NCBI GenBank assembly: GCA_902797305.1
Contig: CADBSK010000150.1
Location: forward strand, 1 to 64,000
DNA length: 64,000 nt
Reading direction: 5' to 3'
Source of the DNA: an uncultured Spirochaetaceae bacterium
GTDB taxonomy: Bacteria; Spirochaetota; Spirochaetia; Treponematales; Treponemataceae
In this document: positions 16,729-25,626 of the stretch, in pieces
Position numbering within the stretch: the first letter of the stretch is position 1
Layout: every line of letters starts with the position of its first letter
Position numbers and translations under genes: made by a program
Notes under the pieces: generated by a model
What the model saw: only the letters and a program-made list of their open reading frames with translations
Told to the model about the DNA's origin: nothing
The model's database searches: none

Positions 16729-18444
16729 ATGAGTGACGAATTAGATCCATCTATTGCAGCTTTACTGGATAGTGCATCGACAGCAGCACCGCAAAATGAA
16801 GACATCTCGATTACGGAGTTTGAATCTGACAAAAAATTTGATATGAATGCCTTTGCGAGCAAATCAAAACTTTTTGAAAAAAGTGAGCCTGTTGCTCAGG
16901 GGCAAAAGTCTATTCACAATGTAGATTTGAGCGTTCATGAATTTAAGGAAATAACCCAATTCTTGAGCGATACTCCGTCTAAGGTATTTGACGATACAAC
17001 TTATTATAAAACTGCACTTACAGGAGAGAATAACTATGCTCAGCGTATACATGCTGTTCTTTCCAAGTATTTAACCTGTCAGGATCCAAAAGACAGAACT
17101 GTATACCGTCAACAGATTATTTCTGCTTATTGGGAGTTCTTGCGAGGTCTTGCTCCTAAAATGGGAAATAAGGATTTGCCTTTACCAAAACGAATGTTAT
17201 GCCGCTTTGGTGTATTGCTTCCTTCTTTATTCAGACCAGAACAAAAGGAATATTTTTCTAAGGTGTTTTTAGAAAACAATACAGGTGAAGCAGTTTTATA
17301 TACAGATGAATGGTTTGCCGAAATTGCAAAAGGAAAAATGACTAATTCTGCTACCGATGAAAAGCGTGTGAGTCATAAGGCTGCAACTCCAGAAGAAGCC
17401 GCTCAGTTTGAACAGTCAAGATTGCAACAGCTTCAGTCAAAAAATAGCGGTAAACTGCAGGCTGCAGAAAACCTTTTGAACATCAAAGAAAATGAACGAA
17501 CAATGCTCGAGACTGAACTTAAAGCTCGAGTAGAAGAATTGTGTATGCATTCTCCGATTCTCGGTATGGAGCCTCACAAAGCGGAACTGACAGAAGTTCA
17601 GCAGAAACTTTTTAGTGAGATTACAGACCGATTGCACCGCCTTTCTAAGAACAACAAGGAACTTTCCCGTTGTTTAAAGGATTTTACAGAGGCTAAAGGT
17701 AGTTTTAACAGCGTAGAAAGCAAACTTGCAGAAACTGGTGGTCAGCCGGTTGCGGCAGATGCACAGGCTGTAAATACAGAATTTGAAACTGTTCGTCAGA
17801 TGGCAAAGATGACTGTAGGTCGTCAGGGAAATCAATTCCCTCTGTTTACAAGAGAATTTTTTCATTGTACAGAAAAAGGTACTGGTACCCGAGAGAATGT
17901 AATCGATATCCTTCGCTGGGTAGAATCTATTGATCCAGGTGCTTTCTGTCGTATTCATAAAAATATTCCTAACAGAATTCCTCCTTACGTTCTTTTGATT
18001 CCAACTTACGGAGATAGAGGTTTTTGCTGGGAACCGTTTGACCGTTATAACCGTGTAACAAGTCGTGGTCGTATCGTTATTCCGATGTATCCACGAGATT
18101 TAAAGATTGCCGTTCTTACCGCTGTAGCAGATTTGCGATGGCAGGTTGCAAAAGAAAAAGCAAGTTATTACTGGATGGAAGAAGGGCTTACCGGTCAGTA
18201 TTATCAGCACATCGATCGCTTAAAACTCAAGGGAGATCTAAAGGCATTCTTTATCGAGGATTATGTTCTTTGGATGACCAAAGAAAGTGAAGGAGTTCAG
18301 CGTCTGGATAAGGAAGTACGAGGTATTTTCTGGCGAAATATGCCATTCCCGAACGAGCGCAAACAGGAACTTCGTAAGCGTAGTTTAGTTTACGATGAAC
18401 TTTGTATTAAAGATAACAACCGTGCGATGAGCGACGGATATTAA
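16729..18444 (+). CDS. Conserved treponemal protein of unknown function
   Basis: 571 residues, no signal peptide or membrane segment, so cytosolic. Residues 1-60 are acidic and low-complexity. A central stretch (about 225-350) is rich in Gln, Lys and Glu and probably coiled coil (FEQSRLQQLQSKNSGKLQAA; EVQQKLFSEITDRLHRLSKN). The C-terminal 200 residues look globular and well conserved in character (PYVLLIPTYGDRGFCWEPFD; WQVAKEKASYYWMEEGLTGQ). I recognise no enzymatic motif. It has its own promoter and a strong terminator, so it is a monocistronic unit. Assignment to a spirochaete-restricted family is a guess from overall character. Confidence 0.7.
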   Translation: MSDELDPSIAALLDSASTAAPQNEDISITEFESDKKFDMNAFASKSKLFEKSEPVAQGQKSIHNVDLSVHEFKEITQFLSDTPSKVFDDTTYYKTALTGENNYAQRIHAVLSKYLTCQDPKDRTVYRQQIISAYWEFLRGLAPKMGNKDLPLPKRMLCRFGVLLPSLFRPEQKEYFSKVFLENNTGEAVLYTDEWFAEIAKGKMTNSATDEKRVSHKAATPEEAAQFEQSRLQQLQSKNSGKLQAAENLLNIKENERTMLETELKARVEELCMHSPILGMEPHKAELTEVQQKLFSEITDRLHRLSKNNKELSRCLKDFTEAKGSFNSVESKLAETGGQPVAADAQAVNTEFETVRQMAKMTVGRQGNQFPLFTREFFHCTEKGTGTRENVIDILRWVESIDPGAFCRIHKNIPNRIPPYVLLIPTYGDRGFCWEPFDRYNRVTSRGRIVIPMYPRDLKIAVLTAVADLRWQVAKEKASYYWMEEGLTGQYYQHIDRLKLKGDLKAFFIEDYVLWMTKESEGVQRLDKEVRGIFWRNMPFPNERKQELRKRSLVYDELCIKDNNRAMSDGY

Positions 18445-18454
18445 TCAGTTAAGC

Positions 18455-18505
18455 GGCCTTTGAACTCTTGCTTTATAAAGTGGAGTTGTAAAGGCCTTTT
18501 TTATT
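18455..18505 (+). terminator. Rho-independent terminator overlapping the convergent gene's stop
   Basis: GGCCTTTGAACTC (from about 18455) pairs with GAGTTGTAAAGGCC (18483-18496), with one small mismatch and a 15-base loop. A T-run begins at 18497. The T-tract overlaps the stop codon (18501-18503) of the minus-strand permease gene. It acts for the + strand gene ending at 18444. Confidence 0.8.
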
Positions 18506-19694
18506 CCCCTGCCAGTGCCATTACAGGGTCAAGTTTTGCAGCTTTTATTGCAGGGCTTAGACCAAAGACAATTCCTACAACAACAGAGAATACAAAGCTA
18601 ATTACACAGGCAGAGGTGCTTATTACAAAGGCCTGACTTTTAACATATTCGACAGCAAGACTGATTCCGATTCCTAAAAATATACCTAAAATACCACCGA
18701 TTAGTGTAATAGAAGCTGCTTCAACGAGGAATTGGCGTTGAATTTGACGAGGACTTGCTCCCAGAGCTTTTCTAATACCAATTTCCTGACGGCGTTCTGT
18801 TACGGTTACAATCATAATGTTCATTATGCCAATGCCTCCGACAAGGAGGGATATGGCAGCAATCGCTGAAAGCATAAGACTTAAGGTGTTTGTAATGGAA
18901 TCCATTTGTTCTATCATCGTCTGCATGGAAGTAACGTTAACAGAATATTCTGTACCAGTGAGGTTTGTTACATATTCAGTTATGTCATTTACCAGCGTTG
19001 TTGCATAACTTGGTGAGGTTGCCTGCACCATAACGCCACTTGCAATGGGATTAGGAGTGATTTTTTTTGAATAAAAACCTCGGGGAATATAAGCGGTGTT
19101 TGTACTGGATTCCATGCCTGAGTTTTGTTCTTTTAAAACGCCGATTACTTCAAAATTGTAAGAAACTTTACTGCAGGTGACTAAAACTTGTTTTCCAATT
19201 GCTTTTCCGTCTGGAAACAAGGCTGTTGCGACTTCGTTTCCGAGAATAATCTTTTGCAGGCCTTCTACATCTTCTGTTACGGTAAAATAGCGCCCGCTTG
19301 AGAGGGAGAGACCGTACATTTCCAGATAGCCGTACTCGATTGCATTGCAGGTGGTGGTGGAACTTGTGTCTCCGTAACTGATTGTTGAACTAATATTGTT
19401 TTTGTACCAGACCTTTTTGATATTCTTAATGTTGTTAAACAGGTTTTCTCTAAAAGTCTCGCTGAATTGCATTTCTACGGAATTGCGTTTGCGGCGCATA
19501 AAACCGGAGTTAACGCTTACAACATCTAGTCCGGAAGAACCAAAGGTATCTTTGATTTGTTGTGTTGAACTTTTACCCATGCTGGTGATTACGATAACTG
19601 AGGCAACGCCGATAATTACGCCCAAAAGAGAAAGAAAGGTTCTGGTCTTGTTTCTGCGAAAATTCTGAAGGGCATTTAAAAAATCTTCAAACAT
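18501..19694 (-). CDS. MacB-like ABC transporter permease (FtsX fold)
   Basis: 397 residues with four membrane segments: one N-terminal (FLSLLGVIIGVASVIVITSMG) and three clustered at the C-terminus (SLMLSAIAAISLLVGGIGIMNIMIV; RRQEIGIRKALGASPRQIQR coupling helix; final pair). The large periplasmic MacB_PCD-type domain lies between. This is the mechanotransmission family of type VII ABC systems, which pushes substrates from the periplasm through an adaptor and TolC channel. It is last in a four-gene minus-strand operon (outer membrane factor, adaptor, ATPase, permease). The substrate could be a peptide, macrolide-like molecule or lipoprotein; the sequence does not say. Confidence 0.92.
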   Translation of the reverse strand: MFEDFLNALQNFRRNKTRTFLSLLGVIIGVASVIVITSMGKSSTQQIKDTFGSSGLDVVSVNSGFMRRKRNSVEMQFSETFRENLFNNIKNIKKVWYKNNISSTISYGDTSSTTTCNAIEYGYLEMYGLSLSSGRYFTVTEDVEGLQKIILGNEVATALFPDGKAIGKQVLVTCSKVSYNFEVIGVLKEQNSGMESSTNTAYIPRGFYSKKITPNPIASGVMVQATSPSYATTLVNDITEYVTNLTGTEYSVNVTSMQTMIEQMDSITNTLSLMLSAIAAISLLVGGIGIMNIMIVTVTERRQEIGIRKALGASPRQIQRQFLVEAASITLIGGILGIFLGIGISLAVEYVKSQAFVISTSACVISFVFSVVVGIVFGLSPAIKAAKLDPVMALAGE

Positions 19695-19697
19695 GAA

Positions 19698-20399
19698 TCA
19701 GTCCTCGTAATCTGGATTAATCGTATCGGATTGAATATTTCCGTCTAAAATGCGGATGCAACGGCGTGTACTTTGTCCGATGCCTGGGTCGTGGGTTACA
19801 ATTACTATTGTGGTACCGTTTTTGTTAATTTGTTTGAATAGTTCCATCACCTGCTTTCCGGTCTTACTGTCTAAAGCTCCGGTTGGTTCATCTGCCAGAA
19901 TTATATGCGGTTTAGTGACCATGGCGCGGGCAATTGCAACTCGTTGTTTTTGTCCGCCAGAAAGTTCATGAGGATGGTGATGTATTCTTTCTTCAAGATT
20001 CACGAGAGAAAGGACTTCTTTTGCAAGTTCAGCGCGTTTAGAGCGTTCTATTCCCTGGTAGCGCAGAGGAAGCATAACATTTTCTAAAACAGTCATTCCT
20101 GCCAGAAGATGGTATTGCTGAAAAACAAAGCCAATTGTTTTATTCCTAAGGACTGCAAGTTCCTTTTCAGTCATTTTTGCAGTTTCTTTACCACCAATTT
20201 CTACGATTCCGCTTGTAGGTCGGTCAAGACAGCCAATCATATTCATACAGGTGGATTTACCACTTCCAGAGGGGCCCATTATTGAAACAAATTCACCTTG
20301 TTCGATGCTAAAACTAATACCTCGCAAAGCGTTTACGATATTGTCACCCATCTGATAGATACGGCTGACATCTTGCATACGGATAACTGTTGAACTCAT
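19698..20399 (-). CDS. MacB/LolD-type ABC transporter ATP-binding protein
   Basis: 233 residues from ATG 20399. Walker A GPSGSGKST, Q-loop FVFQQYHLL, signature ELSGGQKQRVAIARA and Walker B ILADEPTGALD place it in the LolD/MacB ATPase family. It drives the FtsX-fold permease encoded 3 bp downstream. The start was chosen because AGGAGG lies 8 nt upstream; an in-frame codon at 20432 lies inside the adaptor gene and is rejected. The gene begins 1 bp after the adaptor stop. Confidence 0.93.
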   Translation of the reverse strand: MSSTVIRMQDVSRIYQMGDNIVNALRGISFSIEQGEFVSIMGPSGSGKSTCMNMIGCLDRPTSGIVEIGGKETAKMTEKELAVLRNKTIGFVFQQYHLLAGMTVLENVMLPLRYQGIERSKRAELAKEVLSLVNLEERIHHHPHELSGGQKQRVAIARAMVTKPHIILADEPTGALDSKTGKQVMELFKQINKNGTTIVIVTHDPGIGQSTRRCIRILDGNIQSDTINPDYED

Positions 20400-20400
20400 A

Positions 20401-21480
20401 TTAGAATCCTCCTGGAGGAGGTCCACCCGCACCTTTAGAACTACCAGGTCCGTTTAGGCCGTTCATATTTGAGTTTTTATCTTTACTGTTTGTATTTTTC
20501 TTATTCTTATTGGTTCCGCTCTTTTTTGGAGAAGATTGTGCTTTTAGAATTTCTCCTCCCCTAAGACCTTCCAGAACTTTTACATATTCTTTGTTATATG
20601 GGCGGACTTTTACTTCAATTGTTTCGTTATTTTTTGCAAGTTCTACATAGGCCTGTCCATCTTTATATGCGACGGCGTATCGTTCTACGATAATATTTGT
20701 TTCTGGTTCGGTAATTTGAATTTTTCCGGTAAAGGAGAAATTAGGAAGAATTTCCTTGGGGTACTCGTCGATTCGTACTTTTGCATTTACGATACTTGCT
20801 CCTCTGCTGGTAACTTCTCCGATAGCAGGCCAGCTAACCACATACCCGTAAATAGTTTGATCGGGATATGCAGGAAAAGTAAATTCAACTTTTTGACCTG
20901 CTTTTAATTTAATAACATCTGTTTCGGCAACTTCCACATCGGCGGTGAGGTAGTCTACGTTTATAAGAGTACCGACGCTATCCTTTGCTTCCATATAATC
21001 GCCTACTGCAACATCCAGATCTGCAATGATTCCATCAAAAGTTGCAACTACTTTTCTGTTTTCCACTTTTTGCAGAATAGAAATTCTTTTTGTCTGTAAA
21101 AGTTCCAGTTCTTTTTTTGAACCAGAAATCTTAGCAGTAGTAATTTGATTGTCGATATCGGCAAGATTATAGCGTTGTTCTGTGTCGTCAAGTTGAATGA
21201 TTAAATCACCTTTTTTAATTTTATCACCTTTGTTTACATAAACGCCTAAAACAGTTCCATCACTTAGGGCCTGTAGAGTTTGTTCTTCTGCGGCGCTAAT
21301 GGTTCCTGCAATTTCTATTACATTTTCGTAGAGCTCGGAACGGACAGAATAGGTGGTTGTATCGGTTTTATTTGTAGAAAGCAGGGCCTTTGTAATTATT
21401 AATCCACATATTATAAAAAGAAGAATCAGTGCGCAGATAAGAATTATTTTAATTTTTTTAGAAAGTACGAATTTTTTCAT
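20401..21480 (-). CDS. HlyD/MacA-type periplasmic adaptor protein
   Basis: 359 residues. An N-terminal inner-membrane anchor (IILICALILLFIICGLIITKAL) is followed by a lipoyl/barrel-sandwich half motif (DGTVLGVYVNKGDKIKKGDLIIQLD), a short hairpin and a second half (VATFDGIIADLDVAVGDYM), then beta-barrel and membrane-proximal domains. The hairpin is short (about 30 residues). The C-terminus is unusual: some 45 residues of Lys/Asn/Ser/Gly/Pro low complexity ending GGPPPGGF. It bridges the MacB-like permease and the TolC-like protein encoded upstream. Confidence 0.9.
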   Translation of the reverse strand: MKKFVLSKKIKIILICALILLFIICGLIITKALLSTNKTDTTTYSVRSELYENVIEIAGTISAAEEQTLQALSDGTVLGVYVNKGDKIKKGDLIIQLDDTEQRYNLADIDNQITTAKISGSKKELELLQTKRISILQKVENRKVVATFDGIIADLDVAVGDYMEAKDSVGTLINVDYLTADVEVAETDVIKLKAGQKVEFTFPAYPDQTIYGYVVSWPAIGEVTSRGASIVNAKVRIDEYPKEILPNFSFTGKIQITEPETNIIVERYAVAYKDGQAYVELAKNNETIEVKVRPYNKEYVKVLEGLRGGEILKAQSSPKKSGTNKNKKNTNSKDKNSNMNGLNGPGSSKGAGGPPPGGF

Positions 21481-21490
21481 TTAAAGTCCT

Positions 21491-22912
21491 TTAATCTTGA
21501 ATTTCGTTGTCACGGTAAAACAGAAGTTTTGTTTCGTTGTTGTAAATAATCAGGTTTATATCGTCTAAAAGCATTTTAATTCTGTATGATTCTTTATTTG
21601 CAAAGGCGCTGAGGTATTCGCTTTCGGTGATAACGCCCGAGTCCAGGTATTGTTTAAGGTCGATTGCTAAAGTTAAATACATGTCATAGGTTTGGGAATT
21701 AGTTTCTTTTGACCAGCGAATGTCTTCCAGTTCCTGTTTTTTGTCCACAACAGCAGTTTTATATTCATCAATTGCAGAGATAATTGTAATTTGTTCCTGA
21801 CGGCGATTTAGTTCGTCGGTTTGCTTTGTTATTGAGGCAGTTCTAAATTTATTCGGATTTACAGAAGCAGAAAGTTGTACAATCGGATCAAAATTGTCTT
21901 GAGTTAAAGGAAGATTTATTCCGGCTCCGAGAGTAAGCCCATTCCATCCAGAAGAGGCGCTAATGTCTATGGTATCATTATAATTACCAGATGAATTTTT
22001 AGAACTACTGTTTTGAAAAGTGTATCCGGTTCCGAGAGAAAGAGTAAATTCCTTGTTGGCCTGGCGTTCAAGTTCGGCTATCATCTGGTCGTAAGAAGCC
22101 TGTTCGATTTTTGTATAAGTGGTTTGAGGGTAATCGTCGATATCGATAGCATCCACAACAGGAATCTGTTTGGGTAAAAATTCCTGTGGAAGTTCTCCGT
22201 CTTTAAGGGTTGTATTACATTTGCTTGCAAAAACAAAACAGTCGTGTTCTAGGTCGCGGATCTTAGTTTCTACTTCGTGTTCGTCAGAAAGGACTTTTAG
22301 CTGAGCTGTTCTGTATTTACTTGAAGTTTTTGAATATCCCTTTGCCTGTATTTCCTGAAAAGAGATTTTGTCATCATATAAGTCGGTTTGAGTTGAAATA
22401 ATGGAAATTGCCGTGTTGTATAGATTTTTAAGTTCGGTGTAATACTCTTTTTCTGCTTCAAGTGCTCTGTTTTGTAATTTACGCTTAGCTGATAGAAGAG
22501 TTCTCTGAGCTTTTAAAAGATTAATTTTGCGGGTTATAGTTGAACCACTAATTATATCGGCGCTTATGCCAAGGGATGTGTCAGTAACAGCTGCAGAATC
22601 CATTGTCATTGATATTTCGCTTGAAGCAGAAAATGATAAGTCCATTGCCTGTGGAACAGAAAGGCTCACAGACGGTTCTAGAGAAATTGCAGTTCCAGAT
22701 TCCGAAAAGGTAAATTTTGCGGTACCTGTAGAAAGGTTTACGTCAATGCCGTTATTAATAGAAGATTGTTTTAAGGCGAGTTTTGCTTTCTGCACTTCAA
22801 GAGCAAGATTTTGTAATTCCAGGTCGTTTTCAAGATAACCTTGTAATGAAGGTTCTGCGTAAGAGAGAAAACTGAAAAAGGCAATCAAAATAAAAGAAAT
22901 ACTTCTTTTCAT
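21491..22912 (-). CDS. TolC-like outer membrane efflux protein
   Basis: 473 residues with an N-terminal signal peptide (ISFILIAFFSFLSYAEP). The mature part has long Gln/Lys/Glu-rich helices (LELQNLALEVQKAKLALKQS; LLKAQRTLLSAKRKLQN) alternating with beta segments (LSLGTGYTFQN, GLTLGAGINLPL), the layout of the OEP/TolC family with two repeats. It is first in the exporter operon, 10 bp before the adaptor gene. The promoter at 22955-22926 leaves a leader of only about 7 nt and no Shine-Dalgarno. Confidence 0.85.
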   Translation of the reverse strand: MKRSISFILIAFFSFLSYAEPSLQGYLENDLELQNLALEVQKAKLALKQSSINNGIDVNLSTGTAKFTFSESGTAISLEPSVSLSVPQAMDLSFSASSEISMTMDSAAVTDTSLGISADIISGSTITRKINLLKAQRTLLSAKRKLQNRALEAEKEYYTELKNLYNTAISIISTQTDLYDDKISFQEIQAKGYSKTSSKYRTAQLKVLSDEHEVETKIRDLEHDCFVFASKCNTTLKDGELPQEFLPKQIPVVDAIDIDDYPQTTYTKIEQASYDQMIAELERQANKEFTLSLGTGYTFQNSSSKNSSGNYNDTIDISASSGWNGLTLGAGINLPLTQDNFDPIVQLSASVNPNKFRTASITKQTDELNRRQEQITIISAIDEYKTAVVDKKQELEDIRWSKETNSQTYDMYLTLAIDLKQYLDSGVITESEYLSAFANKESYRIKMLLDDINLIIYNNETKLLFYRDNEIQD

Positions 22913-22925
22913 ATATAACTATAAA

Positions 22926-22955
22926 ATTATATATTAGCAAAAGTATTTCTTACAA
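22926..22955 (-). promoter_or_regulatory. Promoter of the tripartite exporter operon
   Basis: Minus strand TTGTAA (22955-22950), 18-bp spacer, TATAAT (22931-22926), then 13 nt to ATG 22912. Predicted transcript start is near 22919, a very short leader with no Shine-Dalgarno. Confidence 0.6.
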
Positions 22956-23031
22956 TATCCGTTCTGCTCTAATAAACCTAAAAAACAGTTAATAATTTGT
23001 TTTATTCGATATCAAATTGTTGTATTTAAAT

Positions 23032-24222
23032 TTACTTACTGATTAAAGATGTTATCTGAACTCCAATGTCTGCAAGTGAGATCCACGAGCCAAAGGAACT
23101 TCCGATGGTGGTAAGAATCAAAACTAAAAATACACGAAGGATGCGGTTTTTGTACCATCCTGTAAATTTTCCAACATCGTCGCTTAGGGTTTCAAGATTG
23201 GCAACTTTTGGCCTGCACAAGAGGGTTTGTACAAACCCAGAAACGAATCCAACTCCGATAAACGGACATAGCGAAGTAAAAGGAGAAGCAACAAGACTTA
23301 CAAGGATTGTAAGAGGATGTCCCCACGCAATCAATGCTCCGATTGCAGCTAAAGAACTGTTCCATAAAATCCAGCTTTTAATCATATCGTTTCCGATTTT
23401 TTTACCACCAAAAACATATCCAAGAACAATTAGAGCAACAATTGCAACTGGAATCATCCAGGCGAGAATTTTTGATCCAATAGTTTTTGAAGGAATTGAG
23501 GAAATCTCTGAAGTATCAGTAGTTTCTTGTTTTGTAGCGATGTTATTAAGATGGCTTACAACGCCTGGAATATGCCCTGCACCTAAAACAGCAACCAGAT
23601 TATTTCCTGGTGAGTCCCAGATGTGAGAAGCAAGATACTGATCTCGTTCGTCGATGAGTACCTGTTTTACAGTAGGCATAAAATCCGATAAGTCACTCAT
23701 CATAGAATCCATTTCGCTCTTGCTTTTAAGGTTTTCTATTTCCTGGCTAGAGACTTCTTCTTTGCTTAAAGCGCTTGCCAAAAGTGCACTTATAAGTTTG
23801 CATTTTCCCCAGAGGTTATTTTTTGCCCAAGCGCGCTTAAAGGTAATCTGAATAGGTCTATCCACCATCGTGCATGGAATATTTAATTCTTCTGCAGTCT
23901 GCATTGCAGTAATCATTTCGTCGCCAGGTTTTACGCCCACGTTAGTACCCATTCTTTTCTGAAAAGAAGAAAGAACAAGATTTGCAAGCATCAGCCATAT
24001 CTGCTTATTCTTAAATACTTTGATTAAATCCAGTTCCCGGAATTTTTCAGGGTTTTTTATTGACTCGCAACGTTTTTCGTCTAATTCTATTGCAACACAA
24101 TCTGGTTTAATTTCTTTTATAGCGGCAGCAACTTCTTTTACACTTTCTTCAGAAACATGGGCTGTTCCAATAAGTGTGATTTTTCTACCATTTAATTCTA
24201 AAACTGTTTGAGTCTGGCTCAT
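23032..24222 (-). CDS. TraB/GumN-family membrane protein
   Basis: 396 residues from ATG 24222. The N-terminal half is the TraB domain: ITLIGTAHVSEESVKEVAAA, DCVAIELDEKRCES and VVAVLGAGHIPGV. The C-terminal 150 residues contain about four membrane helices. Relatives include PrgY and archaeal/bacterial TraB proteins related to erythromycin-esterase/TIKI-type putative metalloproteases; no enzymatic role is proven for this type. The ATG overlaps the TPR stop as ATGA, arguing for translational coupling. An alternative ATG at 24237 would add five residues (MGTIK) and cannot be excluded. Confidence 0.85.
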   Translation of the reverse strand: MSQTQTVLELNGRKITLIGTAHVSEESVKEVAAAIKEIKPDCVAIELDEKRCESIKNPEKFRELDLIKVFKNKQIWLMLANLVLSSFQKRMGTNVGVKPGDEMITAMQTAEELNIPCTMVDRPIQITFKRAWAKNNLWGKCKLISALLASALSKEEVSSQEIENLKSKSEMDSMMSDLSDFMPTVKQVLIDERDQYLASHIWDSPGNNLVAVLGAGHIPGVVSHLNNIATKQETTDTSEISSIPSKTIGSKILAWMIPVAIVALIVLGYVFGGKKIGNDMIKSWILWNSSLAAIGALIAWGHPLTILVSLVASPFTSLCPFIGVGFVSGFVQTLLCRPKVANLETLSDDVGKFTGWYKNRILRVFLVLILTTIGSSFGSWISLADIGVQITSLISK

Positions 24223-25565
24223 TTTAATAGTCCCCATTCTGCTAATCGATATTCAAAGAACATCGGGGTTTGCATTTTTGTAACTTGAGAATAGTATTCC
24301 CTGGCAACTCTATCAGAACCTTTTAATTCATAATATAGCGCAAGGTAGTAGGTCATTTTTCCTTTTTTGTTTTTGTCAGTTTCGCTATCAAGTTTTTTTA
24401 TGATGGCGTTTTCTGCATTAAATGGCCCCTGATCATGATAAAGTCTTATCATCAGATAATCAATCGAAGCACGATCTAATGTTTTCATACAGGTTTGTGC
24501 AAAGTTTTTGGCTTCAAATAAATTCTTTTCTTTAAGATAAGTTGCAAGAATCATCAGCTGGTAAGATGTCTGCTTGCTTACAGAATTTGCTTTTAAGAAA
24601 AATTTTCTGGCTTCTGCCCAGTTTTCAAGATGAAAGTGAAGGATACCGATTTCTTCGTATGCAAAGTAGTATTTAGGATTTGTTTCTACAACTTTTAAAT
24701 AGTCGTTAAGAGCTTCCTGTAGGCGGTTTTGTTCATCATAAAGACCTGCGCGATAAGTATAAGGAAGAAAGTATTTAGGATTGAGTTCGATTGCTTTTGT
24801 CCAGGCTTTTTCGGCATCGCTGAACTTACCACGGCTACGGTTGTATTGGCCTAAATCGATGTAAAATTCGTAGTTGTCGCTTTCCAGTTCAATAGCTTTT
24901 TGAATGTACTGTGTTGCCTGTAAAAAGTTTTCTTCATCGGCTGCAAGTTTTCCCATATATGCCCATGCAGAAGCGTTGTAAGGATCGAGTTTAAGCAAAG
25001 TTTCAAATTGGGTTCGGCTTGTCTTGAGGTCTCCCAGATAGTAGGTCATAAGTCCAAAGCCAAAAAGAGAATCCATATTCTGACTGTCGCCGGCAAGGGC
25101 CTTGCGATAATAATTTGCTGCCAGCTTATATTTTTTTCTTAGAGCCTGCTGGTCTCCGAGAATATTATTTGCGGTAGGATTGTACGGGTCCAGCGCTAAA
25201 AGTTGATTTATAACAGTTTTGAGTTTTTGACTATTTTTTGTAGCTGTAGCAATCTGAGCGTCTAACTCCAGAGCGTCTTTTTGTGTATCAGGGTGCTGTG
25301 CAAGTTCTTGAGTTACATCACTTGCTTCGTTGTATCGTCCTGCTGATATTAAAAGGGATGCTTTAAGCATTTTTAAATCGAGGTCGTTGGCAAGGTTTTG
25401 TGGAATTGAATCATAAAGTGAGATGGCTCCGTTAATATCACCTGATTCCAGTTTATTTTGCAAAGATTCTACAAAGCTAATGTTATTGGAATTTTGAGCA
25501 AAAAGTGGGATTGCAGCAAAAAAGATGCAGAAAATAAGGGTTAAAACAGATGTTTTCTTGTTCAT
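24219..25565 (-). CDS. Secreted tetratricopeptide-repeat protein
   Basis: 448 residues. A signal peptide (VLTLIFCIFFAAIPLFAQ) is followed by roughly ten TPR units across residues about 30-430. Clear examples are YNPTANNILGDQQALRKKYK, ASAWAYMGKLAADEENFLQA and YYFAYEEIGILHFHLENWAE. It is a periplasmic scaffold for protein-protein contacts; partners are unknown. ACGGAG precedes the ATG. It is translationally coupled to the TraB-family gene and divergent from the cyclase operon, 61 bp away. Confidence 0.88.
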   Translation of the reverse strand: MNKKTSVLTLIFCIFFAAIPLFAQNSNNISFVESLQNKLESGDINGAISLYDSIPQNLANDLDLKMLKASLLISAGRYNEASDVTQELAQHPDTQKDALELDAQIATATKNSQKLKTVINQLLALDPYNPTANNILGDQQALRKKYKLAANYYRKALAGDSQNMDSLFGFGLMTYYLGDLKTSRTQFETLLKLDPYNASAWAYMGKLAADEENFLQATQYIQKAIELESDNYEFYIDLGQYNRSRGKFSDAEKAWTKAIELNPKYFLPYTYRAGLYDEQNRLQEALNDYLKVVETNPKYYFAYEEIGILHFHLENWAEARKFFLKANSVSKQTSYQLMILATYLKEKNLFEAKNFAQTCMKTLDRASIDYLMIRLYHDQGPFNAENAIIKKLDSETDKNKKGKMTYYLALYYELKGSDRVAREYYSQVTKMQTPMFFEYRLAEWGLLK

Positions 25566-25590
25566 TGTTACTCCGTAAGTTTTCAGACGG

Positions 25591-25619
25591 TTGAAATTCG
25601 TTCCGCCATAGATTAAACT
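25591..25619 (+). promoter_or_regulatory. Leaderless-type promoter of the split-cyclase operon
   Basis: TTGAAA (25591-25596), 17-bp spacer, TAAACT (25614-25619), then 7 nt (ATTTTTT) to ATG 25627. There is no Shine-Dalgarno, so the transcript should start at or beside the ATG. Confidence 0.6.
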
Positions 25620-25626
25620 ATTTTTT

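Noticed and set aside
23066-23626. A 186-residue + strand ORF opposite the TraB-family gene
   Set aside because: It lies antisense to the membrane part of a clear gene, has no ribosome site and its composition is that of reverse-complemented membrane-protein codons.
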